This document shows, piece by piece, positions 25,026 to 34,500 of a stretch of 64,000 nucleotides of DNA (the first letter of the stretch is position 1; each line of letters begins with the position of its first letter). The position numbers and the translations under genes are program-made. Source of the stretch: Anaspis maculata (taxonomy: Eukaryota; Arthropoda; Insecta; Coleoptera; Scraptiidae); NCBI GenBank assembly GCA_949128115.1, contig OX421965.1, positions 10,261,420 through 10,325,419 of the forward strand. The letters are read 5' to 3'. The notes beneath the pieces were generated by a model, which had not been told where the DNA came from, ran no database searches, and saw nothing but the letters and a program-made list of their open reading frames with translations.

Positions 25026-25270
25026 GGTAGGTATCCTGGTATCCATCATACCGTTAGAAAAAAATGTTCAGGGGCGGCCGGGCCGCAGGCGTAAAATATG
25101 AAAAAACAAACAAAATTCCAAAATGTGCAGGGGCGGCCGCGCAGGTGGAATATAAGGGCAAAAAAAAGAGAAAAAAACGCATTTCGGCCCAGAAATGCCG
25201 CCCCCTAGATCTGGCCGCCCTTGTGCCATGCACGAGTTGCACGCCCGCTTAAGACGGCCCTGGCAGTTTT

Positions 25271-25596
25271 CACTTAACCATGTGGGTCGCATGCAATTAA
25301 GGAATACCGATCAAAACCATCAATATGAATGTCAAAAATGTCATCGATTGCGGCTATTCATGATTTCTCGCTCAATGGTTTTATGCTACGAGATGACCTT
25401 AAGGCTGTATACGCAGAGCTCGACGCAGGGTATCAACATTTTTCCCATGCATGCTCTTCCAAAAACAAAGATAAAGAGATATAGCGATTTTGATGGGATT
25501 CCATTAAAAGTTCGTCTATCTTGTTTCCGTTTGGATTTCCCCGCATTTTTTCAAAAGCCGAATAGCACTAAAGCTCTGTAGTACAAGAAAGATAGA
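25271..25596. other. Unassigned sequence right of the hAT element
   Basis: Joins in the ancestral state directly to sequence left of 19397. No gene was recognised. Confidence 0.45.
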
Positions 25597-27605
25597 TTTC
25601 AACCTCGGAAAAAATATGGACGTCCTGAAAATTTGATATTTTGTTCAGAATTGAGTGCTCTACAACATATCCAACATCGCCAAAAATCGCACTCGGGGGT
25701 TTTAAGTTATTGGAGGGGGGGGGGGTGAAAAATTGCATCTTAAGATGGAGGGGATGAAACCTGTCAATCCATTGATAGCAAATACGTTATGATTCGATGC
25801 ATCATATCCCGCTGATACCATTTTGGCACAAAAAGTGTCGATCATTGATAGAGGGGGGTCGTTGGGGGGCGAAGCTCTGCCAGGTGGTCCATTTTGTGTT
25901 TCTGGTCATGCAGAACCGATCACGACAAGTTTGGTATCTTTCCCGACTAAATTCAATCTCCTGAACTCCTATCCGATGTGTAAATTCGGATGAAAACAAG
26001 TTTGAACAAGTTAACTTGAGAAAACTTGTTTTTTCTTTGACAGTTTTGACGAATTTTTTTTTTACTGTTGGAGGTGTTCATTTTCAGAAAATTTTCAGGG
26101 ACCATTGAATTGAAGTGTATTCTTCTCGAAAATCATCCAATCGATGTATAGTTTTGTTTCTCAAGTTAAAAAAATAGATTTGAACTTGAGCCGGCGCGGC
26201 GCGTCGTCTACTACTGACCAGAACACTACAGCATGCACCTCTTAATGAAAACACATCATTCTATTGAAAAAAACAACTCATCTTTGAAAATTGGAGAATC
26301 TGTGCAGAATTGAATTCCCTATAACATGAACAAAATCGCCTTGAATCGCAATGCAAGATTTTGAGTTATTCGAGGAGGAGGATAACATTTTGCCAAGATT
26401 CATACTCTATGAGCTGTTACCGCTCCCCTCAAATAACTCAAAACCCTGCAGTGCGATTTATGGCGATTTTGTTCATGTTATAGGGAATTCAATTCTGCAC
26501 AGATCCTACAATTTTCAAAGAGGAGTTGTTATTTCTTCAATAGTTTGAGGTGTTTTCATTAAAAGGTGCATGCTGTAGTGTTCTGGTCAGTAGTAGACGA
26601 CACGCCGCGCCGGCTCAAGTTCAAATCAATTTTTTAAACTCGAGAAACAAAATTATACATTGAGTGGATGATTTTTGTGAAGAATACACTTCAATTGAAT
26701 GACCCCTGAAAATTTTTCAAAAATGAACACCTCTAACTGTGGAAAAAAAATTCGTCAAAATTGTCAAAGAAAAAACAAGTTTTTCCAAGTTAACTTTTTT
26801 TTTTTTTGAATGTTTTACGACGCATCAACTACAAGGTTATTAGCGTCGACGGGACATTCAGTGGGATATACTTGAATTGCCTACTGTTACTATGTGAGGC
26901 CACAGTACTCCGATAGCACTCAACTCTGTAGTCAGAAATCCATTTTTTCTGTAACCGCTGTAGTCAGACAGGTGCAGATATGGCATAGTAAGGTCGGAAC
27001 AATTTTTGGAATAATCGGACAACACAAAATATCCATGGACGAGGCGGGATTCGAACCCGCGCGGTAGATCACGACTGGCTTGGCGCGGCAACACCAAAAC
27101 CACTCGGCCACCGCCGCTCCTCAAGATAAACACCTTTAACAGTAAAAAAGAAAATCGTGAAAATTGTCAAAGAAAAAACAAGTTTTTTCAAGTTAACTTG
27201 TTTAAACTTGTTTTCATCTGAATTAACACATCGGATTCGAGTTCAGGAGATTGAATATAGTCCGAAAAGATACCAAACTTGTCGTGATCGGTTCTACATG
27301 ACCAGAAACACAGAATGAACTACCTGGCAGAGCTTCGCCCCCCAACGACCCCCCTCTATCAATGATCGACACTTTTTGTGCCAAAATGGTATCAGCGGGA
27401 TATGATGCATCGAATCATAACATATTTGCTTTCAATGGATTGACGGGTTTCATCCCCTCCATCTTAAGATGCAATTTTTCACCCCCCCTCCAATAACTCA
27501 AAATCCCCGAGTGCGATTTTTGGCGATTTCGGATATGTTGTAGAGCAGTCAATTCTGAACAGAATATCAAATTTTCATGACGTTCATATTTATTCCGAGG
27601 TTTTG
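25597..27605. mobile_element. Foldback element family 1, copy 2 (contains a SINE)
   Basis: CCTCGGAAAAAATATGGACG at 25600 is mirrored by CGTTCATATTTATTCCGAGG ending near 27603, with the centre near 26405. It is homologous to 15918-18045 but lacks its outer ~300 bp on each side. The right arm is interrupted by a minus-strand SINE at 26803-27118. Confidence 0.85.
26803..27118 (-). mobile_element. tRNA-derived SINE, family A (copy 1)
   Basis: On the minus strand it starts GGAGCGGCGGTGGCCGAG (pol III A-box-like GGCCGAGTGGTT) and has a B box in GGGTTCGAATCCCGCC. It continues through a ~230-bp body and ends in a poly-A run (T run at 26797-26811 on the plus strand). It is the same family as 29287-29627. 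The tRNA-like head (Ser/Leu-like) lacks a proper anticodon loop, so this is not a functional tRNA gene. Confidence 0.88.
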
Positions 27606-27811
27606 CCGATTTTTTTACTATTTTTCCTGTACTACTGGAAAAGTTTCCACAGGATTGCTGAAGCATTTTTTTGACTAACAAAAAAATTATCAACTGTTTT
27701 ATAATTTTGAGAGACGTGAAAAATAGAATACATTATGGCAGATTTTTGCGAAAAATTGTCAACAAAAAAACAATTTTTCACATTATTGAAAAAACCTCGG
27801 AAAAAACGCTA

Positions 27812-28818
27812 TCAGTACAGGAATTTTAGCTGAAATATCACTTCAGCCTCAAAAAAAATACTGTAGTCGTGAAAATCACAGGTTCTGTTTAGAATTTTGT
27901 GCTCTTTCCAAATCTTTGGGTTTCAGAAAAATACCAGCGGAGGCTTTTCTTTTAGAGCTGTCAAAAGTCTGAAAACTGATAATTCTGAACAATTTCAAAT
28001 TAAGCTCAATTTTTCATGAGATTTCAAGTATACACAGTTATGTGGAGACTGCAAATGTTGAGAATGAACTTTTGAACAATGCTGAACCAAACAAGATGGA
28101 AAATTTAATAGTTTTGTAGAAATATTTTGATTTTTTCTGTCAAATGTATATGATACAGGAAAAATGGTGAAAAATCGCTAAAACCTTTGAAAAAATATAC
28201 ACGTACTAAAAATTTGATTATCTGTTCAGACTTGAATGCCTTACTTGATACCGAAAATTGACAGAAATCCCACCCCGGGGTTGTGAGTTATTGGAGGGGG
28301 GTGATCAGTTGCGACTCAAAATGGAGGGGATGAAACCCGTTAATCCACTGGATGCAAATACATCGCAATTCAACTCATCATATCTTGTTGATATCATTTT
28401 AGCACAAAAAGTGTCGATCATTGTTGACAAGAGGGGGGGGGGGCGTGGAAGGGGCGGAGCTTGGCTAGGTGCGGTTCTTTTTGTTTTCCTGGTCATTATA
28501 TAACCGATCACGACAAGTTTGGTATCTTTTCCGACTAAATTTAAACTCCTGACCTTGAATCCGATGTGTAAATTTGAATAGAAACAAGTTTGAACAAGTT
28601 AACTTGAGAAACTGGCTTTTTTCTTTGACAGTTTTGACTTTTTTTTTCAGTGTTAGAGGTCTGAATCCCTCGAGAATATTTCAAGGGCCATTAGATTGAA
28701 GTGTCTTTCTTACGAAAATCATTCACTCGATGTATTATTTTGTTTTTTGATATTAAAAAATCAATTTAAACCTGTGAGTCGGTCCGGCGCGGTTTCTACT
28801 AATGACCAGAACACTATT
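27812..28818. mobile_element. Foldback element family 1, single left arm
   Basis: Homologous to 15918-16910 (CTGTAGTCGTGAAAATCACA at 27860, CCACCCCGGGGTTGTGAGTT at 28271). It breaks off at ACCAGAACACTA (28804-28817), close to where copy 1 reaches its centre. The right arm is missing. Confidence 0.8.
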
Positions 28819-28904
28819 AGCCCAGGCATTCTAGGTTTTGACCTGGAAAAAAATAACGTAATTCTGAAAATTGGTGGAACGCTTCTACTTCAACCCCTCC
28901 ACCA

Positions 28905-29285
28905 CATACTAAAAGTCCTAGAAATCCTATGTCCGCTTCATCGGTTTTTGGCGGCAAAAAGGTGTAAGTGACATTATTTTAGAAACTATTTGTTAAGATA
29001 CGCGTTGAAGTTTGAATACAGCTGAAAACTTCCGAAAATGATTTTCTCGGTCAGTTGAACAACATATTGACATATCCTCTCTCCGCTTCATTGGTTTTTG
29101 GCGGCAAAAAGGTTCAAATGACATTATTTTGGAAACTATTTATTCAAATGCGAGTTGGAGTTTCAGTACAGCTAAAAATTGCTAAACTAATCTCCTTTGT
29201 CAGTTGAACAACATACTAGAAGTCCTATGATCCTATGAAAATCCTATGCTCGTTTCATTGTTTTTTGGCGGCAGAAATACATAAG
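28905..29285. repeat. ~150-160-bp tandem repeat, 2.5 copies
   Basis: The block CGCTTCATCGGTTTTTGGCG recurs near 28933, 29084 and 29249, each followed by GCAAAAAGGT or GCAGAAATA and ACATTATTTTGGAAACTATT. The last copy is cut by a SINE. Confidence 0.8.
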
Positions 29286-29286
29286 T

Positions 29287-29627
29287 AGAGCGGCGGTGGC
29301 CGAGTGGTTTTGGTGTTGGCGCGCCAAGCCAGTCGTGATCTACCGCGCGGGTTCGAATCCCGCCTCGTCCATGGATATTTTGTGCTGTCCGATTGTTCCA
29401 AGATCTGCACCTGTCTGACTACAGCGGTTACAGAAAAAATGGATTTCTGACTACAGAGTTGAGTGCTATCAGAGTACTGAGGCCTCACATAGTTAACAGT
29501 AGGCAATTCAAGTATAATTGAAACGTGTACCAAAAACCCACTGAATGTCCCGTCGACGCTAATAACCTCGTAATTGATGCGTCGTAAAACATAAAAAAAC
29601 AAACAAAAAAAAAACAAAAAAAAAAGG
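29287..29627 (+). mobile_element. tRNA-derived SINE, family A (copy 2)
   Basis: A head AGAGCGGCGGTGGCCGAGTG, B box GGTTCGAATCC near 29351, a body ending in GCGTCGTAAAACAT and an A-rich tail make this a complete copy. It is flanked by the 7-bp duplication CATAAGT (29280-29286 and 29628-29634). It inserted in the third unit of a local tandem repeat. Confidence 0.9.
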
Positions 29628-29706
29628 CATAAGTGATTTTTTGTGTGTCACTATTCAACACGTTGACTGCGGGAGCAACATTAGATGTTTTTACATTTTC
29701 TGACTT

Positions 29707-29770
29707 ACATGCCCCCGGGGGCATGTTCAGAACTTTCCGTTCACTGCGATACATATCCCCGGGGGCATGT
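29707..29770. repeat. Pair of CCCCCGGGGG palindromes
   Basis: 29707-29726 is the perfect 20-bp palindrome ACATGCCCCCGGGGGCATGT. 29751-29770 is a near copy (ACATATCCCCGGGGGCATGT). Two more lie beyond the MITE at 30421-30440 and 30490-30509. Their role is unknown. Confidence 0.85.
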
Positions 29771-29976
29771 TTGCTACCTCCAAAATGAATTGTCATTAGG
29801 GGCATAAAACTTCAACTTTTTGATTTATCAAATGTGGTTATAAATGATTCAAGTCACAATCTAGTCAGGACATCAACCGCACTCATTTTCATTGTTGGGT
29901 GTCGTCTTTAGTGGATCAAACATTTTCTTGTCCTGTTAGACACGATTAAACGTTGGTGCGCATGAAGACTACTTTA

Positions 29977-30342
29977 GAGCTGTTTCACATGTAGCGGATG
30001 GTCCGCGCGGATCGTCAGCGCGGACCGTACGCACGAATTTTCCATACGCAGCGTAGGCTTTTCACATGCGCGGCGTATGCTCCGCAACCGACCACAAGTC
30101 GGTGCCATCATACGCTGCGTATCGTCCGCGGCCATGTGAAAATGCCCATAAAAGCAATGGCTCGTACGCGTGCGGACGGTCCGCCAGCGCACGGGTTCTG
30201 CGGATGCCCGCGGACCGTCCGCCGAGGACCGTCCGCTCACGGATCATACGCGCTTCATGTGTAATTATCCATATAAGCACATGGATCTTGCTCGTCCGCG
30301 CGTACGGTCCGCGCGTACCATACGCACCATGTGAAACAGCTC
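29977..30342. mobile_element. CpG-dense PIF/Harbinger-like MITE, 366 bp
   Basis: Inverted termini GAGCTGTTTCACATG and CATGTGAAACAGCTC are flanked by TTA duplications (29974-29976 and 30343-30345). This target and terminus style fits PIF/Harbinger. The interior is packed with GGTCCGCGCGG, CGGACCGTCCGC and CGTACG words, itself highly palindromic, in sharp contrast to AT-rich flanks. No coding sequence; overlapping open frames on both strands follow from its composition. Confidence 0.88.
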
Positions 30343-30420
30343 TTAGTATGGCGTCGAACATATGATTGCTTCACTTGATAATAATTTTGCCACCAGTTTA
30401 TGCGCTTAATCTGATTTGCA

Positions 30421-30509
30421 ACACGCCCCCGGGGGCATGTACCTCACAGCGAGCCGCACAGGAGTAATCCGTTATTACTCCTAGACGATACATATCACCG
30501 GAGATATGT
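30421..30509. repeat. Second pair of GC palindromes
   Basis: ACACGCCCCCGGGGGCATGT at 30421-30440 and ACATATCACCGGAGATATGT at 30490-30509, with a GATACATATC context like that of 29748. Confidence 0.8.
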
Positions 30510-31508
30510 ACAAAACTGACTCCACATATGGAAAAAGCAAGATGAATCTCTAATCTGAATGTTGACGTTTCTTCTTGTCGATTTATCGCCGTCTACCAAG
30601 GCAACCAACAACTCTTTTCTTGCGCGAATTGGAGTGAATCTTTCAAAACAAGTCGCAAAAGTTCGATCCTCTACAAGCTCAACCCCATTTCAATGATTTT
30701 ATAAATTGAACAGCGCAAAATCACAGTGCTCAACGTTGTTGCGAGGGACAAATCAGTCCGACGTTGAACCGCAATCCAATAACATTTGAATGACACAAAT
30801 CATTTCGATTCTGTTTTGTTTTGAGAGTTGGCTTACTCAATCTCTTCGTTGTCCATCTTCAGGAGGTGAAGATCAGGACGCTTCATATGAAATATCCCGC
30901 AGGTTAAGACGTAAAACAGTGAAAAACTGCAGAATATTCAACAGACCCCACATTTGGTAAAAAAATCACATCTTATCACAGATTGTACACCTAGAAATAA
31001 AATAAATTTTTTTGCTTCTTTGAGGTTCTCATACAGAATGTTTAAAAGTAAGTAAGTAAGTCTAGAGGTATACAAGGTGTTCGCGAACTTGGGGTAGAAA
31101 ATTGAACCGCAGTTGAAAAAATGCTTCAAAAGTATTGGAAAAATGTTGAAGAAAATTTAGGGTCTTCATTTTTGAAAACATGGAGGTTTTGACCCTCCAT
31201 GTTTTCATCAAGCTAGAGCTCTGAATCTATTTCCCATTGGTAGTCAAGTCCTTAGAGTGGCTAATGGAAATTTGTTACATATTCATCAAACTTCTCCACA
31301 GAAAACTCCATATGATTTTTTTTATGGTAGATAATATCAGGTAAAGCTTCGCGCGTTTCTACAATTACTATTCAATTGCAGGAAAAGGTCTCGTTTATCG
31401 CAACCAGTCATAATCAGTAGGTAATCAATAATCGATGGATGTTATGATGGACTTTCCATTCAAAATCTAATAACTCAGGTCTGAAACCCATTCAGTACAT
31501 TTGTGACA
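30510..31508. other. Region upstream of the gustatory receptor gene
   Basis: No gene was recognised. At 31072-31200 there is a single copy of the foldback arm also seen at 36325 (TACAAGGTGTTCGCGAACTT). The receptor promoter should lie in 31200-31508; no clear core element stands out. Confidence 0.5.
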
Positions 31509-34500
31509 ATGGACTTATTCATACCGTTCGAAAACGTATACGGTATTTTAGATGTTTTTTACCGAATTTCGCAAATGATGGGAATGGCTCCCTTTACCAG
31601 AGTTCAGATCGGAAGAAACAAATTCTTCTACGTGGAACAATCCAATAAATTTCGCGGAGCCAATGGTACAGATCGGACTTTTGCAAGTTTCATGAACTCA
31701 CATCACATTTTGCTTGTGTTCCAGTTGCGAGCTTTTGCATCCTTTCATCAACTGCAGCTGTATTTTACGTGACATTTCAAGAACACCTTACTTTGGAACA
31801 CGTCATTCTGCTGTTGCTGCATGTTCAATATTTACTTTGCGCCATTCTAACGCTCTACGATTTCCCGCGAAAAATTAAAAGCTTCTTTGAAATTTTCAAA
31901 ATCCTACGCGACGTCGATCGGAAACTCAAAAAATTCGGTATGAAACCCGACTTCACTCTCTATCGGCGCTGTATACTGCCAACTTTTGCCATCATCGCTT
32001 TTATTGCGTCAGCTATGTGGTACGCTATTTCAAACGTCAACTTCCAGCTGCAGTTGTTCCACCTGGCTAGTGTAGGTTCATCGTTTTCGATTCAAGGCTT
32101 GACGGCAACCTACTTCGGGTATTTCATCTTATTGATTTACGACAGATTTTGTTTGATAAATGAAAATTTGGAAGCATCCGGAAGGAGGAACGATAGAAAT
32201 TTATTCAATATTTTGAGAAACGCCTCCTGGACACACTACGAGCTGTGCCGAGCTTGTGAGGAGTTGAAGACGGTTTTCGGAATCTCTGTTCTAGGGTGGA
32301 TTTTCATAGGTTACACTCACATAACACTGTTTGCTATGAGGTACATTTTTCATGTATCTTTGCAAATATACAGCAGGGCAATTGCTGTATCAGCGATAAT
32401 ATACCTGATTGGAATTTTTGCCGTGACCGCCACTGCTGAACAAACTAAGAATGAAGTGAGTTAGCAGCAATCACCAGTGATGAGACAACCAGTTATACAA
32501 ATTCAGTTTTTCAGCAATTTTTCTGTAAATCAAGATTTTTTTTCAATTGGGTGTTCAGGGGCGCATCAAGTACTAGCTTATTAGCGCCCTTTCGGTGACT
32601 CCCTCCGTTCCACCCTTTTTCCCTTGACGTGACCGCTCGGTTGGTACAAGCCAAAGTACTAGAGAGTGCATAGAGAAAAGCCACCTGCCCCAGCGGGATT
32701 TGAACTCTGGACCTCTGGGTTTGAAGCCAGAGACGAAGCCCACCGAGCTACCGCCGGGATTAAAACAAGATACATACTCAAATACTTACTACTGGTAGAT
32801 ATTTTGGTATAGGTTATAGGAACCGTCGTGTCCGCGAAAAAACTAGTGCAAAAACGTTTTCCCTATCATTTTTACCACGCAAATACATATAAGAGTTGAG
32901 AAGGGGTCTCAAAATTAGTAACACTCCTATTTTCTTTTTCAACAATTTATGAGATAATAGTATCGTGTAATCGAATAAATTCTTATATTAGGTAGGCTGT
33001 GGTCTAGCCGAACGCAGCTTCGCACCCCTGAATTTGACCAGGCCACAGCCTACCTGATATAATAATAATTCATTTGATCACACGATATATGATTATACGA
33101 ATTTAATAAGACGAAGTTTGTCGCACGACCGATTTTGGGGCTCGACGAATGCAGTGAGGAGGGTCCCAAAGAAAGGAGTGTGACGAAGCGTCCTATTAAA
33201 CAAATGTAATATACTATTTTATCTATTTCGACTGAAATACCTGAAAGAAATCGGAGACCACCAATTGTCTGCGAAACGCATTGCCCCAGCAACCCCCAAA
33301 GAGCAAAGGTGCGTTAGGGCTCCAAGGTAAAAAGACAAAATTGACATAGGAGAACTTCGAAAGGGGCCTCTGCAGTTGTTGCAGACAAGAAAGTCGATGT
33401 TGAACTGATAAAATCTACAAGAGACGGGAAGACTAGGACTTCTAAGTAGCAAGATGAGTGACTCGGAAAGACCTCAAGGGGGCTTCTGCAGTTGCAGACA
33501 AATTAACTAGTTGAAATTGTTGGCCTCTTTTAAGCCGGCTAATCGGCGATATCAGATTGTCAATTTAACTGTATAAGATTGACTGGAGGCACTAGTTTTC
33601 CAGGTACACGATTTGATGCTTTATAGGAGTTCCAGATATAGTACTGGGTCTCCGAAATGACAAGATCAAAGACCCTCTGCAGTTGCAAGAAATCAAATCA
33701 AAATTGACGCTTTAAGGTTCAAAAATGCAAGGAGACACAAGGACCTTCAAACTGTTGTGCATTTAGATTGCCAGTAAACTTTTGAAAGACTTCAAGAAAG
33801 CACTGGAGCTCCCTATACAGGGTGTCTCAAAAGTGTTGAATTCCAAGTCCAGAGCGATAGAATCTACTCAAGAACACGAAAAAAATATTCAAAAAAATTT
33901 GAACCGGCTGAATTTCAAATACCGCCAGGATGTTTTGTCGTCAACGCACAAAGAACTCTTGAAACGTTGAGTTCCATCAAGCGCTCTGAAAAGGAGAAAG
34001 ATTGATCCCAGGCCTGGGCTATTCTGGGGGATCTGAATTGAACGCCTGGCATTTTTTCCGTCTTACTCAGGCTTTTCAGAAATTTTCTCGTGTACCAAGG
34101 GTCCAAGGGAAGGTGGGGACTTCTGACTCCTCTATCACTTCACAAGATCTCTATCCACTACTTTCCTACGAGATGGGCCCTTATCTCGATCCCCTAGATT
34201 TGGACAAAATTTTCAAAGCGCTGCTGTGTTTATAGAAAAATATCGATGTCAAAATTTTGCGCGTTTTTTAATTGCAAGACGTTCGCCAAGAAGTGATACT
34301 AAAATTTATTGCTGACCTGAGAAAAATTAAAGTTGTACTCACTGGTGATGCTCTCAAGTAGAGTTGCCTTATCTTGTTGTGTTTCTCCTTTTTACAATTT
34401 TTTCAGTCTACAGATACAGCCTTGATTCTTTGCGATTTAACGCCGCCCTATTTCGATGAAAATCTTGCAACTGAGGTTCGTTAATTTTCTTTGAATGTCA

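Larger units (their letters stand above)
19405..25262. mobile_element. hAT-type element expanded by nested foldbacks
   Basis: CAGGGCCGTCT at 19405 and AAGACGGCCCTG ending at 25262 are inverted termini. They are flanked by a perfect 8-bp duplication GCAGTTTT (19397-19404 and 25263-25270), as expected for hAT elements. The hAT sequence itself seems to be only the outer parts (19405-19491 and roughly 25064-25262, the latter rich in GGCGGCC words). The rest is foldback insertions. No hAT transposase was seen, so it was a non-autonomous copy. Confidence 0.85.

Noticed and set aside
29287..29372. tRNA gene candidate (also 27040-27118 and 32690-32762)
   Set aside because: A- and B-box-like words are present, but anticodon loops are malformed or atypical and each is followed by a shared non-tRNA body and A-rich tail, so they are SINE heads.
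29656..29680. piggyBac-like end (ACACGTTGACTGCGGG; similar ACACGTTCACTGC at 52006)
   Set aside because: No TTAA flank and no partner end were found.
29974..30365. Overlapping ~90-100-codon frames on both strands
   Set aside because: They lie within a CpG-rich palindromic MITE, where stop codons are rare by composition.
30872..30913. Possible small exon between CTTCAG and a GTTAAG donor
   Set aside because: No matching neighbour exon or homology was seen and phase with the 18338-19164 exon could not be shown.
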